Shown here: positions 18,723 through 29,276 of the stretch, piece after piece
How the letters are laid out: each line of letters begins with the position of its first letter
Position numbering within the stretch: position 1 is the first letter of the stretch
NCBI GenBank assembly: GCA_942492125.1
Contig: CALODM010000031.1
Span: 496,001-560,000, forward strand
DNA: 64,000 bases
Origin: BCD1 sp942492125
Lineage (GTDB): Bacteria; Bacteroidota; Bacteroidia; Chitinophagales; Saprospiraceae
Direction: 5' to 3'
Notes under the pieces: generated by a model
The model's database searches: none
What the model saw: only the letters and a program-made list of their open reading frames with translations
Told to the model about the DNA's origin: nothing
Position numbers and translations under genes: made by a program

Positions 18723-20591
18723 TTATTCCCCTTTTTCTGCAAGTTCCATCCACTCTAATTCGACTTCTTCAATGGCGGATTTCACTTCTTCCAAATCTTT
18801 GGAAAGCTGTATGATATCTTTTTGGCTAATATTGGTGTCCATGAATTTTGATTCGATGGATACTTTTTGCTCTTCCAGTTTACTGAGTTTTTTCTCCAGT
18901 CGACTCAGTTGCTTTCTTTCATCATAGGATAGTCCTGGTTGCTGATCCTGGGCAGAAACTTTAGGATTGACTGTTTTCTCAGTAATGCTGCGTTGTTCAG
19001 CGAGTTGCTCTTTTTGCTTTTCCCTGTATTCTGTATAAGTTCCATTAAAATCCCGAACCTTTCCATTCCCTTCAAATACGAACAGGTGGTCCGCCAGTTT
19101 ATCCAGAAAATATCGGTCATGGGTTACGATGATCACACAGCCGGGAAATGCCAGTAAGAACTCTTCCAATATGTTCAGGGTAATAATATCGAGATCATTG
19201 GTAGGCTCATCCAATATGAGGAAATTAGGGTTTTCCATCAAAACCGTAAGCAGGTACAATCTACGCCGTTCACCGCCACTGAGTTTTGAAACGTAAACCT
19301 GTTGCTTTTTACGATCAAAAAGAAACTGCTCCAAAGCCTGTTCAGCGGTGAGTTTCCGGCCATTTTCCAGTGGGATAAATTCAGCAATATCCCGAATCAC
19401 TTCAATAACCCTTTTATCTTCTTCCAAAAGGATACCCTCCTGGGAATAATAACCAAACACGGTATTACCGCCGACTATAACTTTCCCGGCATCAGGGCGA
19501 ATTTTCTTGGTCAGCAATCCCATAAAAGTGGATTTACCAACTCCATTTGGACCTACGATACCAACCTTTTCTTCTTTTTTGAATTTATAGTCAAAGTCCT
19601 CCACTATTTTGATATCCCCGAAAGATTTGCTGATATACTGAGCTTCAAGAATCTTTTTGCCGAGTCGTTGTCCTTTTATTTCAATTTGTAACTCATCTCT
19701 GCTGATATTGCTTTTGGATCTTTCCTTGAGTTCATAAAAGGCATCAACTCTGGACTTCGCTTTAGTGCCTCTGGCTTTGGGCATTCGGTTCACCCATTCA
19801 AGCTCTTTTTTAAGCAGCTTGCGATTTTTCTCTGTCTCTGTACTCTCATTCTCGTGACGAATGGCTTTTTTTTGTAAAAATTCGGTATAATTCCCATTGT
19901 ATTTATAAACCTTGCCTCTATCCAATTCGATGATCTGGTTACAAACGATTTCGAGGAAATAACGGTCGTGGGTAACCATAAGAATGGTCATATTAGGCCC
20001 ACTTAGATATTCTTCCAGCCATTCGATCATATCGAGATCGAGGTGGTTGGTAGGCTCATCCAATATCAAAAATTCAGGTTCGTCAATGATGAGTTTTGCG
20101 AGGGCCAGCCTTTTCTTCTGTCCTCCGGAAAGTGTTTTTATGACCTTATCCAGTTCTGTAATATTGAGTTTGAAAAGGATTTCCTTTATCCTGGATTCGA
20201 AATCCCAGGCTTTCAGGTCATCCATTTTTGCGGTAGCCTCCGTCATTGCCCGGGTGTCTTCCGGGGTCAATAAAGCATATTCATATTGCTTTGTGGCCTG
20301 GATAAGTGGATTATCGGAATCAAGCACAGCCTCAAGGATAGTATGTTCTTCATAGAAGTCTGGTTCCTGATCGAGAAAACCGACACTTATTCCCCGCCGC
20401 ATGCTCAATTTGCAGGTCTCCCCTTCTGGTGCTTCCACACCTGCAATGACTCGCAGTAAGGTACTTTTCCCTTCTCCGTTCTTAGCGACCAAAGCGACTT
20501 TTTGCCCTTTATTGATGGTTAAATCAATTTTATCAAAAAGGACTTTTTCGCCATACGACTTCGAAACCTTTTCCAGCGTAAGATAATTCAC
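18723..20591 (-). CDS. ABC-F family ATPase (Uup-like)
   Basis: 622 residues with two ABC domains and no membrane segments. Domain 1 has Walker A AKNGEGKSTLLRV and signature LSGGQKKRLALAKL with LDEPTNHLD. Domain 2 has GPNGVGKSTFMGLL and LSGGERRRLYLL with LDEPTNDLD. The linker between the domains (about 245-310) is the charged P-site tRNA-interaction region, and the C-terminal 80 residues form a coiled coil, as in Uup. ABC-F proteins act on ribosomes rather than in transport. Antibiotic-resistance ABC-F proteins share the fold, but the C-terminal coiled coil favours a housekeeping Uup-type member. The start appears to be GTG at 20591. Confidence 0.93.
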   Translation of the reverse strand: MNYLTLEKVSKSYGEKVLFDKIDLTINKGQKVALVAKNGEGKSTLLRVIAGVEAPEGETCKLSMRRGISVGFLDQEPDFYEEHTILEAVLDSDNPLIQATKQYEYALLTPEDTRAMTEATAKMDDLKAWDFESRIKEILFKLNITELDKVIKTLSGGQKKRLALAKLIIDEPEFLILDEPTNHLDLDMIEWLEEYLSGPNMTILMVTHDRYFLEIVCNQIIELDRGKVYKYNGNYTEFLQKKAIRHENESTETEKNRKLLKKELEWVNRMPKARGTKAKSRVDAFYELKERSKSNISRDELQIEIKGQRLGKKILEAQYISKSFGDIKIVEDFDYKFKKEEKVGIVGPNGVGKSTFMGLLTKKIRPDAGKVIVGGNTVFGYYSQEGILLEEDKRVIEVIRDIAEFIPLENGRKLTAEQALEQFLFDRKKQQVYVSKLSGGERRRLYLLTVLMENPNFLILDEPTNDLDIITLNILEEFLLAFPGCVIIVTHDRYFLDKLADHLFVFEGNGKVRDFNGTYTEYREKQKEQLAEQRSITEKTVNPKVSAQDQQPGLSYDERKQLSRLEKKLSKLEEQKVSIESKFMDTNISQKDIIQLSKDLEEVKSAIEEVELEWMELAEKGE

Positions 20592-20683
20592 GTTCTATTT
20601 TTTTACAAAATCGGCTAAAGTTAGGACTTTACCTCAAAATTCTGATTTGATCTGTAAAAAACCTTTTCAGGAGTTAAAAAATA

Positions 20684-20719
20684 AAGGCCTGCTAAACCAA
20701 ATTATGTCCAGCAGGCCTT
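20684..20719 (-). terminator. Intrinsic terminator of recA
   Basis: 10-bp perfect stem (20684-20693 and 20710-20719) 24 bases after the recA stop, followed on the minus strand by a T-rich run (rc of 20675-20683). Confidence 0.82.
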
Positions 20720-20742
20720 CTTGTAGCAGCATTACTTAAATT

Positions 20743-21813
20743 TTATTCAACACCATTGGAAGAAATAGATTCTTCCTGAACGGCATCACCCTTTCTTTTT
20801 TTGTTTTGAGGGCCAAGAATTTTTTCTTTGATTTTGTTTTCGATTTCCAATGCAACCTCAGGATTATCTTTGAGGAACTGTTTTGCACTTTCACGTCCCT
20901 GAGCGATTTTGGCACCGTCATAACTGTACCATGCCCCACTCTTTTCAATAATATCATTATCTACGCCCAGATCAACAATCTCTCCAACTTTGGAAATACC
21001 CTCTCCAAATACGATATCAAATTCTGCAATCCTGAATGGAGGAGCCACTTTATTCTTGACTACTTTCACTTTGACATGATTGGCCACAACATTACCTTCC
21101 TTATCTTTTATAGCTGCTCCGGACTTGCGGATATCGAGGCGCTGTGAAGCGTAGAATTTCAAAGCATTACCACCGGTGGTTGTCTCCGGATTCCCAAACA
21201 TTACGCCGATCTTTTCACGCAACTGGTTGATGAAAACACAACAGCAACCTGTACGGCCGATACTACCAGTCAGTTTACGCATGGCCTGTGACATCAAACG
21301 CGCCTGTAGCCCCATTTTTGAATCTCCCATTTCCCCTTCGATCTCACTTCTTGGAACGAGTGCAGCCACAGAATCAACCACGATGATATCTATAGCTCCT
21401 GAGCGAATCAGGTTTTCCGTGATCTCGAGGGCTTGTTCCCCATTATCCGGTTGGGAGATCAGCAGGTTATCCGTGTCAACGCCGAGTGCTTCCGCATAAA
21501 AGCGGTCAAAAGCGTGCTCCGCATCGATAAAGGCAGCCACACCACCTTGTTTTTGACACTCTGCAATAGCATGAATAGCCAAAGTCGTTTTACCGGAAGA
21601 TTCCGGGCCATAGATCTCAACGATCCTTCCTTTCGGAAATCCGTTGACACCCAGTGCAATATCAAGACCCAGGGAACCAGAGGGAATAGAATCTACGTCC
21701 ATTACTTGTTTATCCCCCAGGCGCATCACCGTTCCTTTACCATAAGTCTTTTCGATCCGGTCAACGGCAAGCTCCAAGGCTTTATTTTTGGCTTCTCTTT
21801 CTTTATCTGTCAT
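20743..21813 (-). CDS. recA: Recombinase RecA
   Basis: 356 residues, full length. Walker A is GPESSGKTTLAIHAI near residue 70, with IIVVDSVAALVP (Walker B), the L1 region around MGLQARLMSQAMRKLTG and the L2 region NPETTTGGNALKFYAS. RecA forms filaments on single-stranded DNA, catalyses strand exchange and triggers LexA cleavage. The C-terminal tail is acidic and serine-rich as usual. It is a single-gene unit with its own promoter (21849-21880) and terminator. No SOS box could be recognised by eye. Confidence 0.98.
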   Translation of the reverse strand: MTDKEREAKNKALELAVDRIEKTYGKGTVMRLGDKQVMDVDSIPSGSLGLDIALGVNGFPKGRIVEIYGPESSGKTTLAIHAIAECQKQGGVAAFIDAEHAFDRFYAEALGVDTDNLLISQPDNGEQALEITENLIRSGAIDIIVVDSVAALVPRSEIEGEMGDSKMGLQARLMSQAMRKLTGSIGRTGCCCVFINQLREKIGVMFGNPETTTGGNALKFYASQRLDIRKSGAAIKDKEGNVVANHVKVKVVKNKVAPPFRIAEFDIVFGEGISKVGEIVDLGVDNDIIEKSGAWYSYDGAKIAQGRESAKQFLKDNPEVALEIENKIKEKILGPQNKKRKGDAVQEESISSNGVE

Positions 21814-21848
21814 GATTGCTGTTTTTAACTTTTTGTTTTATTGTGGAT

Positions 21849-21880
21849 CAAAAATAAATAATTTGTTCTTTAAAACCAAA
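21849..21880 (-). promoter_or_regulatory. recA promoter
   Basis: On the minus strand TTTG (21877-21880) is followed after 20 bases by TATTTTTG (21849-21856), the full Bacteroidota -33/-7 arrangement. It lies 36 bases upstream of the recA start. This is the best promoter match in the window. Confidence 0.65.
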
Positions 21881-21902
21881 TTTCTGCCTAAATTAAATAA
21901 AA

Positions 21903-21935
21903 AAAGTCTTTAGCAAGTAACCCGCTAAAGACTTT
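21903..21935 (-). terminator. Intrinsic terminator of the 78-residue protein gene
   Basis: Perfect 12-bp stem (21903-21914 and 21924-21935, 9-base loop). On the minus strand it is followed by a run of Ts. It is 29 bases downstream of the stop at 21964. Confidence 0.88.
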
Positions 21936-21963
21936 TAAGTTGTAAAATAAGCCTGGTTTTCAA

Positions 21964-22200
21964 TCACGCCCACTCTTCAAGGGCCGTCTCTTTGCTGTGA
22001 TTCAAAATATTTTGAATCGAGGTTTTAGATGGCTCAAACTTTACTTTAGGCAATTGTTGAAAGGCGTACAACAGTTCTGAAAATTCTTCACGCAACAAAT
22101 AGTTGTTAATGAGTTCTGCATTAATAGCTTGTCTTTCCGAAGGTGTTGTTTCGTGGTAAAGGTATTTTACAAGAAGTTCAATTGTAAAGTTTTGCTGCAT
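21964..22200 (-). CDS. Small soluble helical protein, 78 residues
   Basis: The protein begins MQQNFTIELLVKYLYHETTPSERQ and reads as helical, with no membrane segment. The N-terminal layout (ELLVKYLYHETTPSERQAIN) resembles small conserved Bacteroidota proteins that look like the N-terminus of anti-sigma factors, but no zinc-binding residues are present, so I give no function. Its own intrinsic terminator directly downstream and the good reading frame support a real gene. It is upstream of recA on the same strand, separated by the terminator and the recA promoter, so it is an independent unit. Confidence 0.75.
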   Translation of the reverse strand: MQQNFTIELLVKYLYHETTPSERQAINAELINNYLLREEFSELLYAFQQLPKVKFEPSKTSIQNILNHSKETALEEWA

Positions 22201-22664
22201 ATAGCTTTGTTTGTTTGATTAAAAATTCATCTATAAAACTACCTTCAATGAAAAATTATTGCGCAGAATTGATTTTTTATGTTTCCTCTATGTAAGCATG
22301 CAAATTATTAATCTAAGTTGCTGGTTACAGGTTTCAAGTTACTGGTTCAGACATCTAATTAAAAAAATCAATTATTGAAGTTTAAACTCGCGAAAATTTG
22401 AGTGACCTTCCATCAAAATAAGTCAACGAGGAACAAGTAAGTTGTAACCCTTAACTTGAATTATTTATGCAATATTAGCCCGGGTTATTGCCATAGAACA
22501 ACTGAAAATCTTACTGCTTAAATTAAGTGGCCTGATTTCCAGTCAAGCCACTCAAGGCAACTAATTCAGTGTTAACTTAACCCTTCTTTTATACATTTTG
22601 ATAAGCAGGGCTGATTTTGCAAGGCAATTATGTAAATTTGGGGAAAGTCAAATATGTTGCTGAT
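22201..22664. other. Divergent intergenic region, 464 bp
   Basis: AT-rich spacer between the 78-residue protein gene and the carboxypeptidase gene. It contains a candidate plus-strand -7 element at 22633-22640. No tRNA, repeat or further gene seen. Confidence 0.6.
22633..22640 (+). promoter_or_regulatory. Candidate -7 element for the carboxypeptidase gene
   Basis: TAAATTTG matches TAnnTTTG, 24 bases before the ATG at 22665. TTTG at 22616-22619 is a possible, closely spaced -33 element. Its presence argues against the longer TTG-initiated frame that begins at 22617. Confidence 0.5.
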
Positions 22665-24134
22665 ATGATTCGCAAAAAAACTTTTTCAACCTTCTTCTTA
22701 TACCTGCTGGTACTTATTGTTTTGCATGCTCAAAACAATAATACGCAAAGTGAAATCAATCAACTCCTCAAGGATCCCGCATTCAAACACGCATCCGTCG
22801 GCATTAGTGTGATCGATGTAGCAACCGGCAAAACCATTGCTGCATACAATGCCGACCAAAGTTTGATCCCTGCTTCCATTTTAAAAGTAGTCACCACTTC
22901 CACTGCGGCAGCTGTTTTGGGAAATGGCTATAAATTTAAAACCGAACTTCAGTACTCCGGTGATATTGACAATCAGGGCAATTTAAAAGGTAATCTCTAC
23001 ATCAAAGGTTATGGTGATCCCACATTTGGCTCACCACTGATGGAAGAAGCAAAATCTATGGAGGTAGTATTGAATACCTTTATTAATTCCATTCTCCGTA
23101 AAAACATTTTGTGTGTTGAAGGATATGTCATCGGCGATGCTTCCTGGTTTGGCAGTGAGGTCAATGCCCCGGATTGGCCATGGATAGACCTGGGCAACTA
23201 TTATGCCGCCGGGGTATGGGGACTCAACATTCACGAAAATCTTTATTATTTGCATTTTTTACAAAATCCGGAATTTAAAGCAGCTCCGAGGATCATGAAT
23301 ATAGAGCCGGCAGTGGAGAACCTGGTCTTTTACAATGAAGTTAGGTCAGCCAAAAAAGGTAGTGGGGATAATGCCTATATCTATGGCGCCCCTTATAGTT
23401 ATGAACGTTATGTCAGAGGTACCATCCCCGTTGGCACCGGCGAATTCACCATTAAGGGCTCTTTACCTGACCCACCATTATTTGCCGCTCAGCAACTGAA
23501 AAAATTACTGGCGGATATCAATATTCCTGTTTCCAAAGGAGCGACTACTGACAGGCTGCTGCAAATTTCCGTGGACCAAAACCGAAAAACCCTTTTTACC
23601 TTGTATTCCCCCGAGCTTAAAACGATTATTCAGCGGACCAATATCGAAAGCGTAAACCTGTATTGCGAGACACTGCTCAAAACACTTGGTAAACGCAAAA
23701 CAGGAGAAGCTCCGGAAGCCATAAAAGGAATCGAAGTAATCGAAGATTACTGGACAGAACGCGGACTTTCATTTGACGGGGTCAACATGGTAGATGGCAG
23801 CGGGCTTTCCAGAACCAATCTCGTCACCGCAGGATTTATGGCTCATCTGTTGCGAAAAATTTCATTGAATACCAAAATCAATAAAACCATTTATGATTCA
23901 CTCCCGGTCGCCGGGAAATCGGGAGGATTAAAATATTATCTCCGGGGCACCGAAGCCGAAGGAAAAATCAGCGCTAAAACCGGAACCCTCGAAAATGTAC
24001 GTTCCTTCGCAGGTTATGCCACCAACAAACAAGGAAAAAAGCTGGCTTTTTGTATTATTGTGAACAACCATAATTGCTCAGGCAGTGCTCTGAGAAAAAA
24101 ACTCGCCCCATTGATGCAGGCTATGTGCCGGTAA
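22665..24134 (+). CDS. dacB: D-alanyl-D-alanine carboxypeptidase/endopeptidase, PBP4 (S13) family
   Basis: 489 residues from the ATG at 22665, which directly precedes a signal peptide (MIRKKTFSTFFLYLLVLIVLHAQ). An upstream in-frame TTG would add 16 residues overlapping the candidate promoter. The serine motif SxxK is in LIPASILKVVT, and the KTG motif is in ISAKTGTLENVRSFAGY; SVN in NIESVNLYCE fits the SxN position. The insert between SxxK and SxN is long, as in PBP4. It trims or cleaves peptidoglycan peptides in the periplasm. It lies 68 bases upstream of the GH97 gene on the same strand, but the functions are unrelated. Confidence 0.9.
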   Translation: MIRKKTFSTFFLYLLVLIVLHAQNNNTQSEINQLLKDPAFKHASVGISVIDVATGKTIAAYNADQSLIPASILKVVTTSTAAAVLGNGYKFKTELQYSGDIDNQGNLKGNLYIKGYGDPTFGSPLMEEAKSMEVVLNTFINSILRKNILCVEGYVIGDASWFGSEVNAPDWPWIDLGNYYAAGVWGLNIHENLYYLHFLQNPEFKAAPRIMNIEPAVENLVFYNEVRSAKKGSGDNAYIYGAPYSYERYVRGTIPVGTGEFTIKGSLPDPPLFAAQQLKKLLADINIPVSKGATTDRLLQISVDQNRKTLFTLYSPELKTIIQRTNIESVNLYCETLLKTLGKRKTGEAPEAIKGIEVIEDYWTERGLSFDGVNMVDGSGLSRTNLVTAGFMAHLLRKISLNTKINKTIYDSLPVAGKSGGLKYYLRGTEAEGKISAKTGTLENVRSFAGYATNKQGKKLAFCIIVNNHNCSGSALRKKLAPLMQAMCR

Positions 24135-24202
24135 TAATTTTCCGCTTAACCGAAAAATGAAACTAAATCATCAATTGTCAATCATCAATATAAAATTATA
24201 AT

Positions 24203-26290
24203 ATGCAATTCAAATTATTATCCTTATTGAGCTTTACAGGGTTACTCCTGGCAGGTTGTGCAGATCAATCCGGACCGGAAGCCCCTGAAACGACCGTGTC
24301 TTCACCGGATGGCAGTATCACCATCGACGTGAGCCTCGATTCCACAGGGCACATTTTTTACGCTGTCAACAAAGGCGAAACTGCCGTCATCAAACCTTCT
24401 GGTCTTGGATTTGAATTCAAGGACTGGCCTGCGATGGCGGGAGGGTTTGAAATTACCAACGCCAACTCCACGGCTATTGACGAAACCTGGGAAATGCCCT
24501 GGGGGGAGCAAAAGGAAGTTCACAATCATTGCAACGAACTGACCCTTGACCTGAAAGAATCGGGGGAAACGGGCAGAAAACTCAGCCTGATTTTCAGAGC
24601 CTACGACGATGGCGTGGCCTTCCGTTATGCCTTCCCTGGGCACGAAGGAAAAGATTCCATTATCATCACCGATGAATTGACTGAATTCCAGCTCTCCGGA
24701 GACCACACCTGCTGGTGGATACCTGGGGACTGGGATATTTACGAACACCTTTACAATACGACACCGTTCTCCGGCATCGATGCAATCAGCAAACGCGATC
24801 ATCCAAACCTCGCACAAACTTATATCCCGGAAAATGCTGTCAACACACCGGTGACTATGAAAACGGCAGACGGACTTTTCCTCTCTTTTCACGAAGCCAA
24901 CCTGACCAATTATTCTGGGATGACCCTTAAGGTAGATACAGACAATTACAAAATGACCAGTGAACTGGTAGGTTCCGCTATTACGGGGTATAAAGCCAAA
25001 GTACCGCTGCCTTTCAAAACTCCCTGGCGTACCATCCAGATTTCGGAGAAAGCCGTAGACTTGATCAACTCCCGTCTGATTGTAAACCTGAACGAACCCA
25101 ACAAACTTGGAGATGTCTCCTGGTTCAAACCCATGACTTATGTGGGCATCTGGTGGGAAATGCATCTGGATAAATCCAGATGGGATCTGGCCAGTGGCAA
25201 ACATGGTGCAACAACGGAAAATGCCAAGAATTTCATCGACTTTGCTGCAGAGAACAATATCGGCGGACTATTGGTTGAAGGCTGGAATACCGGCTGGGAA
25301 CACTGGATAGGCTTCGAAGACCGGGAAGGTGTTTTTGATTTTGTAACGCCTTACCCTGATTACGATATTGAGGAAGTTGTCAGGTATGCCAAAGAAAAAG
25401 GTGTTGAAATGATTATGCACCACGAAACTTCCGCAGCTCCCAGAACCTATGACCAGCAAATGGACACCGCTTATGCGCTGATGCAAAAACTCGGCATACA
25501 CAGTGTCAAAACAGGTTATGTCGGCCCCATCATCCCCAAGGGAGAATACCACCATGGTCAGTGGATGGTCAACCACTACCGCAGAGCGCTGGAAACAGCG
25601 GCCAAATACGAAGTAGCCATCAATGCGCACGAGCCCATCAAAGATACCGGTATCCGCAGAACCTATCCCAATGCGATCTCCAGAGAGGGTTTGCGAGGAC
25701 AGGAATTCAATGCCTGGTCCAATGATGGAGGCAACCCTCCGGAGCACCTGCCTATCGTTGCTTTCACAAGGATGCTGGCAGGACCTATTGATTATACTCC
25801 CGGGATTTTCAATATTAAATTTGATGGTTACAAACCCGACAACCAGGTCAATACCACCCTGGCTCAACAGCTGGCACTCTATGTGGTCATCTACAGCCCT
25901 ATCCAAATGGCAGCAGACCTGGTAGAACATTACGAAGGTCAGCCCGGATTACAATTTATCCGTGAAGTGGGTGTAAATTGGGAGGAATCCATCGCCATTG
26001 ACGGAGAACCAGGGGATTTTGTAACTATTGCGCGCCACGAGAAAGGAACAGACAATTGGTTCCTGGGCAGTATAACCGACGAGAATCCACGCGATCTGAA
26101 AGTGGCTTTGGATTTTCTTGAAAAGGGCAAAAAATATACTGCGCATATCTATGCGGATGGAGAAAATGCTCACTGGGATGACAATCCAACAGATCTGAAG
26201 ATTTCGGAAATGGAGGTTGATGCTTCTACTGTTTTAGACTTGAAACTGGCTGCCGGCGGAGGCGTGGCAGTTAGTATTTTGGCGAAATAA
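24203..26290 (+). CDS. GH97 alpha-glucosidase-type lipoprotein
   Basis: 695 residues. Lipobox LLAGC with Cys19 predicts a lipoprotein. An N-terminal beta-sandwich (about 30-295) precedes the TIM barrel (about 300-590) and a C-terminal beta domain, the GH97 order. Visible acidic residues in GH97 positions include Glu408 in MHHETSA, Glu477 in NAHEPIKDTG and Glu495 in ISREGLRGQE. In Bacteroides SusB the Glu equivalent to the NAHEP position marks the inverting alpha-glucosidase branch. The likely substrate is alpha-glucan oligosaccharides, although GH97 also includes alpha-galactosidases. Convergent with the regulator gene, with a shared palindrome between them. Confidence 0.9.
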   Translation: MQFKLLSLLSFTGLLLAGCADQSGPEAPETTVSSPDGSITIDVSLDSTGHIFYAVNKGETAVIKPSGLGFEFKDWPAMAGGFEITNANSTAIDETWEMPWGEQKEVHNHCNELTLDLKESGETGRKLSLIFRAYDDGVAFRYAFPGHEGKDSIIITDELTEFQLSGDHTCWWIPGDWDIYEHLYNTTPFSGIDAISKRDHPNLAQTYIPENAVNTPVTMKTADGLFLSFHEANLTNYSGMTLKVDTDNYKMTSELVGSAITGYKAKVPLPFKTPWRTIQISEKAVDLINSRLIVNLNEPNKLGDVSWFKPMTYVGIWWEMHLDKSRWDLASGKHGATTENAKNFIDFAAENNIGGLLVEGWNTGWEHWIGFEDREGVFDFVTPYPDYDIEEVVRYAKEKGVEMIMHHETSAAPRTYDQQMDTAYALMQKLGIHSVKTGYVGPIIPKGEYHHGQWMVNHYRRALETAAKYEVAINAHEPIKDTGIRRTYPNAISREGLRGQEFNAWSNDGGNPPEHLPIVAFTRMLAGPIDYTPGIFNIKFDGYKPDNQVNTTLAQQLALYVVIYSPIQMAADLVEHYEGQPGLQFIREVGVNWEESIAIDGEPGDFVTIARHEKGTDNWFLGSITDENPRDLKVALDFLEKGKKYTAHIYADGENAHWDDNPTDLKISEMEVDASTVLDLKLAAGGGVAVSILAK

Positions 26291-26300
26291 CATTTAACAC

Positions 26301-26365
26301 ATAGGCACATAGACCACATCGTTTTTTTTTGAAGATAAATTAAACGATGTGGTCTATGTGCCTAT
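26301..26365. repeat. Long palindrome A, likely bidirectional terminator
   Basis: Perfect 24-bp inverted repeat (26301-26324 and 26342-26365, 17-base spacer containing a T run on the plus strand and Ts on the other strand). It lies between the converging GH97 gene and the regulator, so it can terminate both. The left arm core, acataggcacatagaccac, is nearly the same as in palindrome B at 47560. Confidence 0.85.
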
Positions 26366-26385
26366 CTGTTTTTTCTAAAACCGGC

Positions 26386-29237
26386 TCAAAACTCCAAAAC
26401 AAATTTAGACAGGTTCTCTCCCTTTTGCAGACCCAATTTTTTTCGCAAACGATACCTGGCAACTTCCACTCCCCTGGGAGAGATATTCATGAGGTTAGCC
26501 ACTTCCTTGGTATTCAGGTTGAGCCTTAAGAAAGCACATAATTTTTGTTCGTTAGGCGACAGGTCCGAGAATTCGTCTCTCAGCCGGGACAAAAAGTCCC
26601 CATGCACCTTGTCGAAATGATATTCAAACTGTTCCCAGTCCTGCTGAAGTCTGAGGGCTGAATCAATTTCCCAGACCACCTTGTCCACATCTTTTTGGAG
26701 TTCCCTGTTTTCTCTCTTTTCCCTGATCTGCTTGAGTTCCAGCTTGATGGTTTCCATAAACTCATTTTTCACTACCAGGTTCATTGTGGAAGCTGCTAAT
26801 AAATTGTTCAGGTGCCTCAGTTCGCTTTGCATTTTCTCCTCTTTCAATTGCACCAGCTCTATATTTTTCTGTTGTTCTATTTCAATAAGTTTTTGTTGTT
26901 TGTCAGCCAATTCTGCTTGTTTAACTTTTTCCATTTCTTTGGTTTTGCGTTTATATCGTCCCTTTTGAAACCTCGATACCAGGAATAAAGTGAGTAAACC
27001 GAGCAATACATAAATGACCTTGGCCAGGTTACTCCTGAGAAAGGGTGGGTCTACCGTTATAAAATAGGGTTGACTGGTAATTATTTCCCCCAATTGGTTT
27101 CGGGTTTGAAAAAGAAATTCATAATCCCCTTCCCGGAGGTTGCTATATTCTTTGTAAGATGCATTCACCCAGGGGCAAACCCTTCCTCCATACCCTTTAG
27201 GTAATAGCGGAACTGCTGATTGTTTATGCCATTATACTGGAAGGATTCCACCGTAAACTTTAAGACCTTCGATTTATAGGAAACGATGAGCTTAGCCGTA
27301 TTATCCGGCTTTTTTTCGAATGGCTTTCTGGTATATAAAATACTGTCCTCGGTAACACTGTAAACCTGATTGATTAAAAGGGGTTGTTCAACGGGAATTC
27401 GGTTTTCCAATTCCGGATTGTAGTGTAAGAAACCTTCATTGGCATTAAACATCACCCCATTTTCTGTGTTTATCGAAACATTCAACAAGTCGTTGTTGAA
27501 TGAATAACGCATCTGGTACAAAGAGGAGGGCACAAAAAGATAGTTTTCCTTACTGATTTGTTTGAAAAAGCCTACCAGACTTTCAGCAACAATATGGATG
27601 TTCTTTTGATGGTCCTGTTTGAGCAAATAAACAGGTTGTTCCCCGATTTCTTTGGAGAAAAGATCTGCCTTAATAATTTTATCCGATGTTAAATCGATCT
27701 TGTACAGGCCCTTCATCGTCGCCAGATAAAGCTCATTGTCAATACTGGATAATATGATCTGCTCATCAACAGGCAGGTCATAATCATCCGATACCTTAAT
27801 CACTTTTGCTTCTGTAAGATCCGCTGAAAGATTCAATTGATACAACCCTTTATAAAACTGGCCTACCCAGATTCGTCCTTTAGGGTCTTCCTCAAAAAAG
27901 CGGCTGGATTCATCAAATCCGGTAATTTTTTGAACTGCCTCCAGCTCCATTTTTTTATTGATCCTGAACAGGTACAGACCGGAATAGGTGCCGCCAATGG
28001 CAAATTGGGGATTCGATCGCAGTTGTTTAATCTGCCAGAGGCCGTCTGTGTTAGCTACCCGAACGGCACTTCCCTTTTTCAATAAAAAAAGTCCGGTATG
28101 GTGACCGGCATAAAGTTGTCCGGCAATTTTTTGCAGACCATAGGCAGGGCCTTCGGTTCCTTTTAGAAAAACACTGTTGGCTGAATTGCCGGCTAAATAA
28201 TAAATGCCATTCGAAGTTGTAAAATAGGTTCCGCTTTCCGTTTCAAAAACTTCATATCCACTGCCCTGAACATCAATTTCCTGATTGATCAACCGTATGG
28301 GAGAAGTAATGTCAATTAAGGCAATCCCATTTTGCATACCCACCCATAATTTACCGGTAAAATCCTGAAATGCCCGTAAACAGGCATTGCTCAACAAACC
28401 ATCCTCAATGGTTATGTTGATAATCGTTCCTTTTTGCAGGTTATAAATGTATAAACCTGCCGTTTGGGTGGAAATAACGAAGCGGGAATCCGAGAGTTGA
28501 AGTACATGATTAACATACTTACCTTTGATCGCTTTGCTGAGACCGGCAAACCCATCTTGCCCAGAGAACCGGGAAGTTTGTTGAATATCGCCGGAATTAT
28601 AGACCAATAAATAACCATCCCCATGTGGTATCATGCCGGCAATGATCTGATCATTTTGATTTTGTTCGTATACCGGAAAAAGTTCGTTGTTTTTAATTTC
28701 AAAAAGCTTTCCCAGGGAGTTTTGGGTAAACAACCTTTCATTAACCAAAAAAGTCCTGTCAAATCCTAAATCATGACCGATAACCGATATGGATTGACCA
28801 TCATACACATAGATGCTTTGAAAGGTGCAGAAATAAACCTTTGAATTATGTAAAAAAACGTCCCAGACTTCATCAAAATCCTGTTGAGCCGGATGAATTT
28901 CTTCAATCAACGAAATGTATTTCCAATCTGCTTCAAAATATCCGAATTCTCCCTGTGAACCTACATATAACCGCCCGGCGTTTTTGTCAAATGCCAGTGA
29001 TCTCTTTTTCTTGCCGCTTTTGGAAGCATGCGTTTTCCAGTTGGTTCCGTTAAAGGAAAGTACCCCAAGATTGTTGGCAACAAAAATAGTCATATCTCCA
29101 TTTTGGGCGAAATCTATATTCTGAATCCCCGCTTTATAATCTTTGGGCGTAAAGTTTTGAATGGGATATTTCCCTGTGAAACCCAGTGACAGGCAAGTAA
29201 AAGAAAGCAAAAACAGAAAGCTCAAAAAGTATTTCAT
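26386..29237 (-). pseudogene. Beta-propeller / Y_Y_Y / LuxR one-component regulator, frameshifted
   Basis: Two minus-strand frames (29237-27165 and 27168-26386) form one protein. The N-terminus is a signal peptide (MKYFLSFLFLLSFTCLSLG), followed by propeller repeats to about residue 600 and a Y_Y_Y domain whose C-terminal half (SYKEYSNLREGDYEFLFQTRN) is in the second frame. A transmembrane helix (VIYVLLGLLTLFLVSRF), a coiled coil and a LuxR-type HTH (LSPNEQKLCAFLRLNLNTKEVANLMNISPRGVEVARYRLRKKL, shown as motif positions near the C-terminus) follow. At 27165-27170 the minus strand reads gcccctgggtgaat; one extra base would give APWVNASYKEY, so one base is missing. The start at 29237 is preferred because a -7 element covers the earlier start. 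The gene is divergent from the glucan locus and probably senses an oligosaccharide to control it. Confidence 0.88.
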
Positions 29238-29276
29238 GTAATTATTGAAAACAAGCATGTGCAGGTATTTAAGCTG

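Noticed and set aside
24302..25204. 300-codon antisense frame in GH97 (and 25268-25930)
   Set aside because: Long but without motifs; the GH97 protein on the other strand has all catalytic features.
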